Shown here piece after piece: positions 12,100-25,526 of a DNA stretch of 64,000 bases. The translations under genes and the position numbers were made by a program. The notes below the pieces were generated by a model, which was not told where the DNA came from, did no database searches, and was given only the letters and a program-made list of their open reading frames with translations. Origin of the DNA: Oxyruncus cristatus (Eukaryota; Chordata; Aves; Passeriformes; Cotingidae); NCBI GenBank assembly GCA_013399855.1, contig VXAY01006826.1:1-64000 (forward strand), in the 5' to 3' direction. Positions within the stretch are counted from its first letter, which is position 1. Every line of letters starts with the position of its first letter.

Positions 12100-13516
12100 G
12101 GGGCATCATTTTTACATGAGACATTATGTGGACATTATAATACCAAGGTATTAACAGCCATAGAAATTCTAGTTTCTAGAGTTTGCAGTGTTCAGAATGT
12201 CAGGTACCAGGAATACCAAAAAACACAGGACAAAGTTTCTAATTTGAGTCAACTAATCCTTATCACATAGCAGATATATGGAAAATATTCCCCAGAAAGG
12301 TGCCACTGCGGAATTTTATATCCCAGGGAGTTGTACTCTGTTCTACAGGATCCATATACGGATAATTAATGAATCTTCTCTAACTAGCCAACCACATGCC
12401 CATTACTAGCTTGTGAGTCAGTATTAGTAATTCACAATGACATCAGCTGGTGGCTAGGGATTGCCCCTCACAGTGTGCCACTGCTTAACTCATGTGTATG
12501 ACACTAGTTACACTGGCACATGCTGAATAAGTCAAGCTTTCTTGAGCTCACACAGATATCAGTAAGGTTTATTCATGCCTATTAAGCACAATTCCACACT
12601 GGAAACTGTGCACAGTGTCTTCTGTCCCCGCTTTCAACACAGAAAATGGCAATTCCTGATACAGCCAAGGCTACCAGACATGTTGATTTTTCTGGACTGA
12701 GAAATATTTCCTGACGAGAAATATCTTCCAGGCAGAATCTGAAAACTCTGCACTGTAATTTGTGGTGCCCAAGCACCATGGCTGAAGCACCCCATATGCA
12801 GTATGCCTAACACACGTCCTCATTTCCATGCTTGTACTCCGGATGCAGCAGACTTAGGGCAGACGTAAAGAGGGCAAAATAGATTTTCCACTTCTTGCGT
12901 GTGTTGGACATCCCAAACAGGTGCTGCAACAATGGTCTGTACATTTGTAGTAAATTTGATGTACACAACAGCTGGAAACTCCTGTGCATTTGTGAGTCAC
13001 CTGGAGAGTACATACACAGAAGCTAGAAACTGTAATTACCTCTTTGAGGGTGACATACAACAGGGTCTGACAGGTGTTTGTGAAAATACAATGGTGTTGC
13101 CATTCGGAAATGGCATGGCCAGAGCCAAATCACTTTCACGAGTCTGTTGAGCTATTTACTTGCTGCAAGGAGGCAACCCAAAAGGAAACTGTAAGCTCAG
13201 AAGACTGCACAAGACTAATTCCATGGCTGGTACCCGAATGCAGAAGTGCTATGGATATGGTAAGTGATAAAGGCCTTTTCCAAAGGTTGGTTTACACTGT
13301 GGCTCACAAGCAGTGAGAGCAGCACGTACTGTTATTGAGGAAATTGGACCTGTATTTGTTCATCCCTATATCTCATGAATGCAAAAAACTGGTAGTGTTC
13401 CTAACTACAAACCTCTGTACATTTCGGAAAAGTAGATAAAACATAGGTCCAGCAGGGTATGACTGAAACCAAAGGCCACATAATATTGTATATTTGGTGT
13501 AGTGACAGCTTTGCAT

Positions 13517-13543
13517 AAAACAAACAAACAAACAAAAAAAAAA
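13517..13543. repeat. (AAAC)n simple repeat with A tail
   Basis: Repeated AAAC units run into a stretch of ten A's. On the minus strand it encodes the Phe-rich part of a chance open frame. Confidence 0.85.
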
Positions 13544-16431
13544 CCCAAACTGACAGTTCGGCAAGACTTGAGACAGTGATCTGGAAAATGCAATAAAAAA
13601 ACCCCTATGTTAGTGAAGAAATAAATTATTTATTGAGGTTTTTTCTCTGAGCTATATCAGTTGGTTCCATCTGTGTGTTCAGAACAAAGCAGAGGTCCTT
13701 AACTCTATAAAAATTTTAGGTAAGTTTCAAGACCATCAAGACAGCAGAGTGGAAATAGCTCAAAATATATTAAATTTGCCTCAGCCTTAAAATATGAAAT
13801 AATTTAATTAAGAATAGGAAAGCTGAGTTTCATCCACCAGCCCACTCATCAGCCCACACGCTTAAAATATATTAAAGCAAGAACTCAGATTCTCTGCTAA
13901 TTTTTTGTCATAATAGACTATTTGGTACCTGCTCTTCTGCTATGACATACCTTCAATGAGACATTCAATCTCTGGTGAAATTAATCCCTTTTGTAACAAG
14001 GTAAAATTTCATTCCCATGTTCCAAACAACTGATCTTGCACAAGCCTAAAAGTGGTGGGTTTATTTAGGAAGGAGACACTGAAAGAATAGAATAAAACTA
14101 CCAGGACAGATTTCACTCAGCCTGTAGGAGTTTGCATCCAAATCTCAAAATGGCAGTCACCACACTGTGTCTCCTGAAGCAGGGAGGAAAACAATGCCCT
14201 TTCAAACAAGAACTGCACACACACAACACTAAATGCCATTCTCAGTCAGGCAGTTCTATTCCGTTTCCCTTGCCTAATTTATAATTTTTTTCTTTAATTT
14301 CACAATGCATGGTTTTAGACTTTTAGGGAGTTTATACTACAGTGTTTTGGCCAGATGTGTGTATCACAAGAGGCAATTGGCATGTGCTATTCCTCATTTA
14401 CACCTCTAGATTTGCCATCTGCCACCTGGCATTGGGAGAGAGTCACTGAAATATTTCTGTTCTTCAAACATTGAACAAGGAACTTGATTACTAAAAAGAA
14501 CATTGTATTAACCCCAAAGCTACTGTTCTTTTTCCATTTCACTGAAGAGTTTATGCATAAAATCCCTCTGTGCCTGGCTTCTCACTGCAAGCCAAGATAA
14601 ACAGTTTACAACATCATTGCAGCACCAAGTGCACTGTTACATTTACATTGCCTTTAGGCTGGTAAGAAGTGTGATAATTTTCTTTTTTGTTATTAATCAC
14701 ATTACCTTCATTTGGCATTTGAAAGTTGTTTCTTCTAACTGAATAATAGTTAATCAGTAAAAAGGTCCTTTCATTAATTCACTTAATACTACCTCCTAGC
14801 ATATTCTTAATACTTTTCGCCTTCAAATATTGTTTCATTTTAAAGTTTATATCCAAACACTCTAATCTAAACATAAAGCCCTAGGAGGCTTTATTATTAT
14901 TGCTGTTATTCTTTTCTCTGTGTTTTTCCCTATCCAGTGCTTTTTCTGAATCTAGTAATTTGATCTAGCAAATCAAACCTAGACTGTATCAGACATTTTA
15001 GAAATCAGGCTACTGGAGCTTTTAGCACAACATGGAATTTGCATTGTGGACTTTCAGGGGCCTTTTTTTCCCTTCTAAGTATCCTTGATATCCTATTAAG
15101 GATATCCTACTAAGAACTAGTAAGGGAAGGGCTTATTTCCTGCTATGTTGTTCTTTCAACTTTAACTTAAAATGGAGGGGGGTTGAATCTTTAAATCTGA
15201 ACTTATTCTGAGAAATTAAAGATCAGAAATTAAAGGTTGTTATCTGAGAAACATCCTCAGACACCTTCATGCAGTAAATAACACACAGTACTTATGTCAC
15301 AGAAACATTTTTCATGTGTACTCTTCCTGGTTATTGGAAATTATCATTATTAGTTTAAGTCTAGTCTATTTTACCTCCTTCATCACTTCTTCGGAATCAG
15401 TACATGGCCTCTGCTAGGATTTATTGATCCAGTTTTAAATACAGTTCCAAAACCTTCTTGCTTTAACCATCCATCTGAAATCTATCCAACATTTTTATAC
15501 CATGAGACACAGGAACAAACACACACACCAGTACAACTTCTTTCTGTGGTTTCAGGAACATCTGTGTCATTGTTATGTTAGAGTGAGCGCAATTGTACTT
15601 TTTATTATGACACACAATTCCAAACATGGTTGAGGAAAATACAGGTGTTGTCTTTCAGAACAAGCCAAGCCGATATAATACCTTCTTCTACTTGGGAAAT
15701 TTTCGGACAGAAAACAGTTAACATATTGGAATCACCATTATCTTCAACATGCAGCAAATTCTAATTATCCTGGAAAATGAACAGCTCACACTTTTGCACT
15801 GAAGAAGTTTAACAAGTGCTATTATTCTGTTTAGAACTGGTACAGAGAAATAGGCAAAAGCCCAGTGTCATGCACAGTACAAAACAGAGCGAGGCAACAA
15901 CTGCAGCTCCCCCTGATCCTAAAAGAGCAACTTAATCAGGTAACTGTAATCTTATACTCACTCTTCTGTTTTCCAAGGATATCCAATTAATTGGGATACT
16001 TTCCTTCCTCTCCATTCACCTTGAACATGTTCTGAGGTTTAATTCCTTCCCTTCTTTCTCCCGTAAACTAAAAATCTATCTACCGTACTGATATTCTGAT
16101 TTTGTCTTCAAATAGAAAATATTGTCATTAGTCTTAGCAACCTGCACTCCACAGTGTCCCTACTTTTGTTTGGTTTGCTGATAACCAGTTTGCTGAACTT
16201 GACCCTCCAAGACTATGTCAAATATCTATCAGAGAACATTCTCTCTGATTTTTTACTTCCCAATGGTATGAAATTTAGTTTCACAGAGAATATCAAGGAT
16301 GAATACACTCCTGCTACAGGATACAGATAATATTGAATTATTTATAGAAAACATGCTGTATCTCAACACAAAATAATGCTTAAGTAACCTCTCTTGGTTA
16401 TATCAATAAAGATTTCCAGAAGAACATGGGG

Positions 16432-16447
16432 AAAAAAAAAAAAAAAA
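16432..16447. repeat. Poly-A run (16 bases)
   Basis: Uninterrupted adenine homopolymer. No retroposed gene or LINE body is recognisable to its left, so I do not call a processed pseudogene. Confidence 0.85.
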
Positions 16448-19265
16448 GAGATTACATTTAGAAATATGTAAAGAATTACCATTTAAAAGTTAGAATAAAA
16501 TACCACATGATGTCATCAGTTTGCAGAGAAATAAACAGAACTCTCTCCCGTTATTCAGCAAGATCAGAACAAAAGAGCATAAACTAGCAGAACTTACACA
16601 CATTCATGTTTTTCTTCAGTTGGGAATATATAAGCATTAGTTTCTTGGTCTAAGAATATGTAAGAAATGTCCACAGACAACAAAAGGTATTGAAAAAGGC
16701 TGCAAAATCAAGTCTTGAAAAATTAACAAAATTCTAGGCTTGTGCTTAGAATGTCATTTCTGATGCACCCACATATGTGCACCTGATGCTTTTCAGCTGT
16801 TGAGAAACCTGACAGTGCTTCATCCTGCTTTATCCCAGAAAAAAAATAAATCAAAGTATTCAGTTAAACAATTAATTCTTACTATTCACCTTGTGAATGA
16901 AATCACAGGACAATCAGGGAGTTCTCTCTCCTTCTGTCTTATGGACCACCTTTCATGCTCAGCCTACGCTTTTTACGTGCCTCTCTCTGCAGCTTTGGGG
17001 GTAGCCAAGTAAATCCCCATAGAGGGTTATCACTGAGTGACAATGTACCCCACGGAGTTGAGTTCACTGCTGGCAGGTGCTCTATATCCATGTATGTAAC
17101 ATAGGAAGGAAAAGACTCAGAAAGGTCTTACTAAAAACCTTTACAGTTCTGGTGGGAATGGACCTCTGTATCCCCAAGGCAAGAACCACCCACCTACATT
17201 TCTGTTGCAAGATCCAAAAGGCCTTTCTTTATGACCAGTGCCTCATTCAACATACCACCAAGCACAGTACCCTGAAATAATCCATCTTTCTGAGAATGCA
17301 GGGAGACTGAGTCCATTTGCATCAGATGTGTACAGTTTGTCCAATTCAGTTACAACCTGGGGATAATATTTTTTGCTTTTAAAAATCCTTAGGCCTGTCC
17401 TTCTAACACCGGCATTGTTTGATATAGTAGTTTAATTATCTGGCAGTCGTACATGTTAAAAAGAAAAGTGGTTCTATCATTTTGGGAGAAGAAAGGGAGC
17501 AGGCGCACATATATAAGTACCATACTTTTACTTGCTTTTAATTTGTCTGAACATTTCTTGAAATTGTATGATGACATGAACTATGCATTTATCAAAGACA
17601 GTCTAACTATTCTTTAAATAAATTCTCTAAAGATTATCCAAAACTTGGATTCGTGCCCCTGAAGTCAAATACTCTCACTTCAGAACAGGCAAGTGAGAAA
17701 TATAGAAGCTTCGACAGCCTTTTGCTTTAATACCATTTGATAGAGGGAAAGGTGCACTTTACAAGCACAAAGACTTGGGAAATTACTGGCACAGAAATGC
17801 ATCCCAAAATTCTGGGAGTCATGATGTTTCTTACCCAGTGCTGCGGGTGATCTTTAAGGTACACTCGTACTTTTCACTTTTAGAACTTGAGACCTCTTTT
17901 CCCAAATACAACATATTTCTCTTTTGCCATCAGATGAGCCAATGACTGACAGAGTGTGTATTCTTGTGGCATGTAAAAGCCATTTTCATTTTTCTTTGAG
18001 AAAGCAGTTTCTCATTTACACTAATGAAAATTAAGTGGAGAAAAGGAAGTGAAAATTTTACTAATGATCAGAGAAATGTGGAAAAATCTAATGTTAGGAT
18101 TTTAAAAATAAATTTCAAACCTATTATGTAACTTAAGGTCACTCCAATAATGAATGACACAGGTGGGGAATGTAATTTATGTGACAAAAGATGATGTCAT
18201 ATGGAAACAGGATAAAAACAAGGAGTTCATATATTCATTATTGAACATACACAAATGAAAAGTGCAATTAACAGATACATATTTGCAAAATTGAAGCAAC
18301 AGGCACAAAATATCAAGAATCAGGTGCTTTTCAGGCTTCTGTACATTAACTGGAAAAGTTATTTTCACTCTAAGCTGAAAAACATCTTATTTTCTATTCT
18401 GTAGTTAAATCAACAGTTTTCAATTCTGAGAATCATCCATTCTCAGAGAAAGTTTCACTAGAGAGTAAAGTATCTTCAGAGGTTTCTTCTGATTGACAAT
18501 TTAGTTAAGGTTTTCCTTTGCCTTTTTCGGTTGCATGGTCATGCAAGGGAAGATGAACTTGACACCCCATTTTAAAGAATGATACAGTCCTCATTTCCTA
18601 CATTATTTTTCACTAGGTAATCAGGCATTTGCAAAGGCTGAAGACTAAATAATCATTCAAGAGTTGAAAACATGAGAAACTAATGAGTAAGAGTCACAAC
18701 TCTTGTATGATGAAATATGTATAGCACCAATTGATACGTTTATTTAGAATTCACCTTTACGGGTACTCAAAATTAATATCTATAGCCATTTTAAAGGTCA
18801 ACAGGATTGAATATACTGATGGTTTTGTATACCAGTCTGAATTATTTTTAAGACTGCACCTGGTGTGAGTGACTTTTGAATCATTCCTTGATCTTTACTG
18901 AAATAGATCAGTTAGCAAAAGAAATTGCATTTCTCTGAAAATGGAATGTATGTCTAATATATGGAGATTTCAATCTCTCCTGTAAAGGTTACAAGACACC
19001 TGGTCATGTCAATCCTTCTGCACAATAACTTCTTTTTTTTTTTTAGTTGAAAGTAAAATAGGCAATATTTTCCTACTAACTTAGTTGTCGTGGATTGCTG
19101 ATACTTTTATGTCTTTAGAGATTTAATCAACTGCTGTTGCAAAATGGGATATAATAGATGTATTTTATCCAAAAGTATTGCAGGGGAATGGAGAGGAGAA
19201 GGACCATACCTCTAGCAGAAGAAGAACAGAAGGAAAACATGACACTAGAAGATGAAAATGACAGT

Positions 19266-20712
19266 GAGGTCAAAGAGCTAGTTTATGTCATCGCAAAGCC
19301 TCTCTCAATTGTTTTTGAGCAGTCTTAGGAATCCAGAGAGGTCGCAGATGACTGGATATGGGTGAAAATTACCCCAATTTTCAAGAAGGGCAAGAAGGAG
19401 GACCCCAGAAACTGCAGTCTCACTTCAATGCCTGGTAAATTTATGGAGAAGATTATTCTGGGACATATTGAAAGACAACACAGTCATTGGTCACAGCCAC
19501 CATGTCTTTGTGAGAAATCCTGCTTTTCAAACCTGATTTCTTTTTATGACAAGGTGAGCCACCTAGCTGATCAAGAGAAGCCAGTTGATGTAATCTTTTT
19601 GAGTTTCAGTAAAGCTTTCGGTACTGTCTCTCACAGGATCCTTCTGGACAAAATGTCCAGCACACAGCTGGATAAACACATCATATGGTGGGTGAGCAAT
19701 TGGCTCAGGGGTGGAGCACAGAGTGCGATAGTGAATGGGATAACATCACTAGTGGAGTCCCTGTGCTCTCCAACATCTTCATAAATGATTGGACACAGGT
19801 TTGGATGAGCTACTAAGCAAGTTTGCAGATGACACAAAACTGGGAGGAGCTGTTGACCCCCTCGAAGACAGAGAGGCCCTGCAGAGAGACCTCATCAAAT
19901 TTGAGAATTGGGCAATCACCAACCATATGAAGTTCAACAAGGGCAAGTGCTGGATTCTGCACCTGGAATGGGCAACCCTGGATGTACGTACAGACTGGGG
20001 AATGAGATGCTGGAAAGCAGTGCTACGGAAAGGGACTGTGTGGTCCTGGTCGATGGCAAGTTGAATATGAGTTAGCAGTGCCCTGGCAGCCAGGAGGGCC
20101 AACTGTGTCCTGGGCAGCACCCGGCAAAGCATCACCAGCTGGTGGAGGGAGGGGATTGTCCCACTCTGCTCTGCACTGGTGCAGCCTCGCCTTGAATATT
20201 GTGTGCAGTTTTGGACACCACAATATAAGAAAGGTATTAAACTCCTAGAGAATGTCCAAAAGAGGGCAACAAAGATGGTGAACGGCCTTGAGGGAAAGTT
20301 GTATGAAGAGTGGCTGTGGTCACTTGGTCTTATTCAGCCTGGAGAAGAGGACACTGAGGGGAGACCTCATTGCAGTCTACAACTTCCTCATTGAGAGGAA
20401 GAGGAGGGGCAGACACTGATCTCTTCTCTGTGGTGACCAGTGAGAGAACCTGAGGGAATGGCCTGGTCTTGTGTCAGGGGAGGGTTAGCTTGGATTTTAT
20501 AAAAAGGTTCTTCACCCAGAGTGTGGTTGGGCACTGGAAAAGGCTCCCCAAGGAAGTAGTCACAGCACCAAGCCTCACAGAGACCAAGAAGTATTTGGAC
20601 AATGTTCTCAGGCACATGGTCTGACTTTAGGGATGGTCCTGTGCAGTGCCAGGAGTTGTACTCAATGATCCTTTTGGTCCCTTTCGACTTGACAATCTGT
20701 GATTTTGAACTC
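19266..20712 (+). mobile_element. CR1 LINE, longest copy in window
   Basis: The copy starts within the reverse transcriptase, at a segment matching the family's ELADVIAKPLS (here VIAKPLSIVFEQS near 19290), and continues to a CR1 3' end at about 20712 (aatctgtgattttga). Its tail carries the run 'gggatggtcctgtgcag', then a segment close to 'gagttggactcaatgatcc'. The same tail type recurs at 41531, 50525 and 58242, and its terminal portion occurs in the SINE at 34033. Frameshifts near 19770, 20064 and 20180 break ORF2. Confidence 0.95.
19362..20394 (+). pseudogene. CR1 ORF2 reverse transcriptase remnant
   Basis: The frame starting near 19362 has KITPIFKKGKKEDPRN (fingers), VDVIFLSFSKAFGTVSHRIL (palm, family DFSKAFDTVSH) and WWVSNWLRGGAQ. 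After a frameshift, 19789-20064 has LLSKFADDTKLGGAV, so the catalytic FADD box is intact, followed by NHMKFNKGKC. A third open piece, 20179-20394, holds the C-terminal part with LEYCVQFWTPQYKKG. The domains are in the right order, but two or more frameshifts separate them, so no single protein can be made. The endonuclease domain is absent through 5' truncation. Confidence 0.92.
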
Positions 20713-21391
20713 TCTACCAGGCTGTCCTTGCTTTCATCTACTTTCCTGTCTTTTATCCTACCGCTCAGCTATGTTCTGTATGAAAAGCCTCCATTTCAAG
20801 AGTCTCCATTTCTTGCAAAGCATTTGTCAAAAAATTCTTAACTATTTCTATGAGGCAGTGAACCACTGTATGACTTCTTTCATTTCCAAAATTAATTCAG
20901 AAATTCATGCTGTCTTACTAGATGCTGCCTTCTCTGTATCTGGATCTGTTGCTTGCTTGCTAATAGTTTCCAAGAAGCCCTGGATGATTGTGACAAAGGC
21001 AGCACTTGTTTCTCTTGAGTTTTAGGCCCACACACCTCATTGTGTCAATATAATAGACTTATTATGGTCTATTTCAGAAAGGTCGTACAACACCACCTGT
21101 AAGTGATCACCTTTCAGGTGCTGCAGTTGCTGTTATTTTCCTTTTTAGGAGTTGAAGTATGTAAATAATGACAAGGGGAAAGAGTCTATTCAGATTGTTA
21201 AATAAAATTAGCTAACCTGACACTTCATAAATGCAGAGAAATCCTGGGGGAAATGAAGGACCATAAGGAATCAAAACCGCAGCTTGTCAATCTGGAAAAA
21301 GTCTTATCCAGTACAAGCAAGACTTGTCAGGAGTTCTATAAATTTCTGTGGAAAAAAAAATAATCAAAATTAATCCAAATAACATAAACCT
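20713..21391. other. Spacer between two CR1 pieces
   Basis: No recognisable repeat. The open frame at 20699-21025 overlaps the CR1 end and looks like chance. The right part (21190-21390) could be further CR1 sequence too decayed to identify. Confidence 0.4.
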
Positions 21392-21772
21392 GATGCAGGA
21401 AAAAAGGCCAAAGAGCAACTTGAACTTAATCTGGTTACTGCTGTAATAGACAGTAAAACCTATTTTTATAAATACATTAGCAACAAAAGGAGGGCTAAGA
21501 AGAATCTCAATCCTTTACCGGATATAGGGGGAAACAGAGTGACTAAGGATGAGATAGAGATATTTAGTACCTTCTTTGCCTCAGTTTTTAATAGTAAGAT
21601 AGTAAGACCAGTTGTCCTTTGGGCTGATTGAAGCCCCCCTAATCCAAAGGGAAATGGCCAGCAACCAGCTGCACCACTTAGGCACTCATAAGTCTATGGG
21701 GTCGGATGGGATCCACCCAAAGGTGCTGAGGGAGGTGGCAGAAGTGTTATTGAGCCACTTTCAATCATTTAT
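21392..21772 (+). mobile_element. CR1 ORF2 fragment lacking the 3' end
   Basis: An open segment of about 79 codons (21392-21630) reads DAGKKAKEQLELNLVTAV, then FYKYISNKRRAKKNLNPL, GGNRVTKDEIEIFSTFFASV. This is the classic linker region of CR1 ORF2 before the reverse transcriptase (family YKYISSKRK..., FFASVF). A second segment has NQLHHLGTHKSMGSDGIHP, then KVLREVAEVL, matching KSMGPDGIHPRVLREL. The match stops at about 21772. The piece covers the part of ORF2 just upstream of what the neighbouring copy at 19266 starts with, overlapping it by roughly 45 bases. It is therefore not simply the displaced other half of that copy. Confidence 0.85.
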
Positions 21773-24754
21773 CTGATTAACCTCTTGGAATTAGTATCCT
21801 TAGCTTTAATTATTTTCTAGAAAACTTTTGCAGAGTAAAGTTTTCCTCTTAAACTGTTTTCAAACAAGTTAGCGTATGTTAAATGACCATGATACTTTAG
21901 ACTCAGATCACATTTATCATCAGTTCCTATATTAATTTTAAAGTTGGCTGTTAAAGTCACTGTTAGAGTCTCACCTTCAAGGACCCACTAAAAACATACC
22001 TTTAGCAAATAACTCAAGAAAGAGATGCACACACATTTCCTTGTATTCTAACTTGTGTTATTCTCTTGTATTCTAACTTCTCTCAATTCCATCACACAAA
22101 ATGCACTAGAAGAAACATTTTTCTTCCTTCTCTTCCGGTATCATTTCTTCAGCTTGTCATTTCCCTGACATGTTAAATCTACCTAAGACTTGGCCTTTTT
22201 ATTTTTAGTGTTTTGTTGCTCTCCAAAGTTTTGTCCTCCGATGAACTGAATTTCCTTTTCATTACTTCTCTAGCTCTTCTTGCTACTTTAACTATGTACA
22301 TTCTTTACAAACGTCTGCATACTTCAAAAAATTAAGACTATTTCTGGAGGGGGTTTTTATTCAACAGTCCAAAAAAACCCTAGACCCTCTTGCAAATATT
22401 TAAATATAAAATATATTAATGGTTAAATTAATTAACTGCTAAATCCTGTTAAATTAACTGTTAAAGCCTGATAAATCCTCAGAAGTCCTTGTAAACAGTT
22501 TTATTGTTTTGCCATGCAATTAAAATACTCTTTTATTAGACTTCATCTGAAATTTTTAAAAAATACAAGAAAATATTTGTATTCAATAATAATTTTCTCC
22601 AATTTGACTTTGTAATGAGAAGTCACGATAAGTTCTCTCAAACAGGAAAAAAAAAATACTTCCACCAACCATCTTTCTTCTCTCCTACCCCAGAATTATG
22701 GTCCAGCTCTGGCATATTCCGTCTTCAAAGGCAGTGTTCTTCTCCTAAACAATCTTAAAGCACTGGTCCCACAAACAGAAAGTATGGCTTCACTTTTGCA
22801 CATAAATTTTTTCAGGCTCCACAGGGCCTTGTTCACATGTAAAAGCTTTGTGCTGTATGCTGAGTTTAAGCAGAGCCTGCTTTTGCAATTGGAAAATCTT
22901 GATGGATTACTAATGAAGAAAGATTGTACAACTATCTATGAAGCAGGAATTTTGTAAAATAAAAGCGTAGCCACTAAAATGGAGAGTGCAAGGACAAGAT
23001 GTTAAAAGTATATAATGGTTGGAATTTTACGAGAGAAAATACATAATCCCCAACAAATTATACAAAGTTGCAAAATTTAGAGTGGGGTTTAAAATTTAGC
23101 TACCTCCACTCTCCCTGCTTAGATATGTCCTTGGGAATTTGGAGTGATTTTAAATATTAGAAAAGTTTTATTAACTGTGTCAAACAAAGGAAATAAGGAA
23201 TCCACTGCAATACAACAAGAAGTCTGGTCACATTTGGCTTGAAAATTAAATCAGAGCCTGAAGACAATAAAGGACAAATGTGTAAAGTCTCTGGCTAATA
23301 AATGAGCTTGAAAATCCAAGTCTATTTAATTTTTAATTAAAAACATTTATAATTTTTGGAATATGTAGAACAAAATGGACCTTTCTTCCTGAAAACACAG
23401 CAACCCTTTTGCACCAGCTCCACTGAAATGATTCTCCCTCCTCTTTATACAGAGAATCCTAACTGGACTGATGTTAACAGAGAAAGGCTTGTGAAGATTT
23501 CTTCCTCGCTTTATTTAGAAAGTTCTCAGTCCACAACCTAAGTAAGTTTTGAGAACATATTGGTCTGTCCTGGCTTGCTAGGGACTCTCTTACAATGACA
23601 CTAAAGCCAGAATTCAAAATTCTGGTAGAAAGGTCTGGAGTATACTGGATTAATACTTTTCATAGCTTCCCTTCCTCTTTTTCACTGTTCTTACTTCCCT
23701 TCTTCAGTAACATTATGTAGACTCAACACGTGGGGCTGTGCTCTAGTAACGCCAACAGAAAACATTGCAGTGATAAAAAGCTTGCCAAAAAAACACTCTA
23801 CCACGTGCACACCTTGCCACCAAGAATCTTACAGCTGCTTCCAGGATTTCTAGTATCACAGTATACCAATCTGGTCAAAAGGGTCTCCAGTGAAATTTCC
23901 TAAGTGATGAATTTTGAGTGTTCACTGAAGTGAACCCATCACTTTCTGTTTTGTACGTGCTACTAAGGCAAAAGCCAGAGTTAGTAACTATAGCTGTCTA
24001 CCAAGGACACCAAAGAAATCTTTTAAATACTTACAGGAAAAGAATAAGCATATTTGGGGAAATTAAAAATAAATTTGTTTTAGCAAAAAAAAAAAAATCA
24101 AGTCATATGCAATACAATTATTAGCTTTATATCAAAGAGCTCTGTGTAAAACAATTAAAATTCAATTAAGGAATCAAATTACCTTTATAGCAAATTACAG
24201 GGGGTTAGGATTTCTGTTAAAAGTCAAACAGGTAGTTAGCAATTAATTTATGTCATTTAGTATTGATATATAATTAACTTCAAAAAGTAACTTTTATTTC
24301 CAGTGGAAAAGCTTTCCTGATTATGTTATGAAACTTAATCAGGCAGAGGAGCCACAAAGGCATTCCCCTCCTTCTCTTGACAAGCAGCAATCTATATTGT
24401 CTGAGTTTGACAGCCAACAGTTTTTATCTACATAATTTTAATCCAATTGTGTATCTTGTCCTTCATTTATGAAAGCATGCTTTTCGTTGTATAATTTCTC
24501 CCCCCAAAATTTCTATCAAACTAAATTACAGGATGGAAACAGATGCATGAAACAGAATAAGTAGACACAAGTTCTGAAACAAATACCAAGAAATTTGTAT
24601 TTACATCAAAATAACAATCTAAGCTGGACATTTTTTATATTTTGAACTAGAGAAAAATATGTTGTTAACCAGAATATGTGTTGCATCTTGTATTTCCCTA
24701 TTTCCAAATAAGTCTTTAAAAACTGTTGACAAAATCAATTGTTGATTATGGCAG
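21773..24754. other. Non-coding stretch, nothing recognised
   Basis: AT-rich DNA. A TTAAATTAA-rich section lies at about 22400-22460 and an A run at 24084-24097. No gene or family was recognised. Confidence 0.45.
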
Positions 24755-25102
24755 AAAAGACCCTGGGGTTCTGGTGGTTAACAAGGCAACCATGAGACAA
24801 CAGTGCGTCCCCCTGTCAAAGACCCATCTTCTCCTCTGTTCGATATCAGTGAGGCACTGTCTGGATGCAAGGTCCATTTCTGGGCTCCCGAGTACAAAAG
24901 ACATGAACATACTGGAGTGAGCACAGAGGGTGATTAAGAAACTGGAGCATCTCTCATATGGGAAGAGGTTTAGAGATGGAACTATTTAGCCTGGAGAGGA
25001 GAAAGTTTGGGGGAATCTTACCCGTGTACACAAAAGCAAGATGCTGTGGTGTACAGAAGAAGAGCCAGACTTTCCTCCGTGGTGGACAGTAAAAAACAAG
25101 AG
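24755..25102 (+). mobile_element. CR1 LINE, left half of a split copy
   Basis: It begins at the segment matching 'gaccctggggttctggtgg' (protein DPGVLVVNKATM..., family DLGVLVDNKLTM) and includes the C-terminal reverse transcriptase region: FWAPEYKRHE-like sequence, then 'gactggagcatctctcttat'-like sequence. Several small deletions are present. It breaks off at the segment matching 'agtgacaggacaagag', where an opposite-strand CR1 begins. The rest of the same element resumes at 25527. Confidence 0.85.
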
Positions 25103-25526
25103 AATCATAGAGTTAATCATAATGTCATAGAATCATGGAATGGGTTTGGTTGGAAGGGACCTTCTGAACCTTTGAAGGGTCATCTAGCACAACCCTCCTG
25201 CAATAAACAGGAACATCTTCAACTAGACCAGGTTGCTCAGAATTTTGTCCAATCTGACCTTGAATGTTTCCAGGGAGGGGGAATCTACAGCTTCTCTGAA
25301 AAACCTCTTTGAGTGTTTTATCAATCTCATAGTAAGGAATTTCTTCCTTATATCTAATCTGAATCTACCCTCTTTTAGTTTAAAACCATCACCCTTTGTA
25401 CTGTGACTACAAGCCCTATTGGAAAGTCTGTCTACATCTTTCTTATAAGCTCTCTTTCAGAAGGCTGCAATAAGGTCTCCCCAGAGTTTTCTCTTCTCCT
25501 GGGTGAACAACTTCATCTCTCTCAAC
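25103..25526 (-). mobile_element. CR1 LINE, minus strand, inserted into another CR1
   Basis: The left edge is a reversed CR1 3' end: three degraded copies of an ATCATAGA-type repeat, then 'ggtttggttggaagggacct'. The body matches the CR1 3' UTR and the end of ORF2 in minus orientation ('aaggaatttcttccttatat' near 25336). The right edge is the segment 'tgaacaacttcatctctctc', after which the sequence switches to plus-strand CR1. It interrupts the copy at 24755-25730. Relative to the family, about 20-25 bases of the host CR1 are missing at the junction, so insertion or later decay removed them. Confidence 0.88.

Larger units (their letters stand above)
12100..19265. other. Long non-coding stretch, nothing recognised
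   Basis: Seven kilobases of AT-rich DNA without a recognisable interspersed repeat or gene. It contains an (AAAC)n run at 13517-13543 and a poly-A run at 16432-16447. Cysteine-rich open frames at 12807-13060 (minus) are short, overlap in two frames and match nothing I know. Confidence 0.45.

Noticed and set aside
12807..13060. Cys-rich overlapping minus-strand frames, considered as a growth-factor-like fragment
   Set aside because: Cysteine spacing does not fit a cystine-knot family, and two frames are equally open.
16432..16447. Poly-A run as the tail of a processed pseudogene
   Set aside because: No transcript-like sequence or target-site duplication is recognisable upstream.
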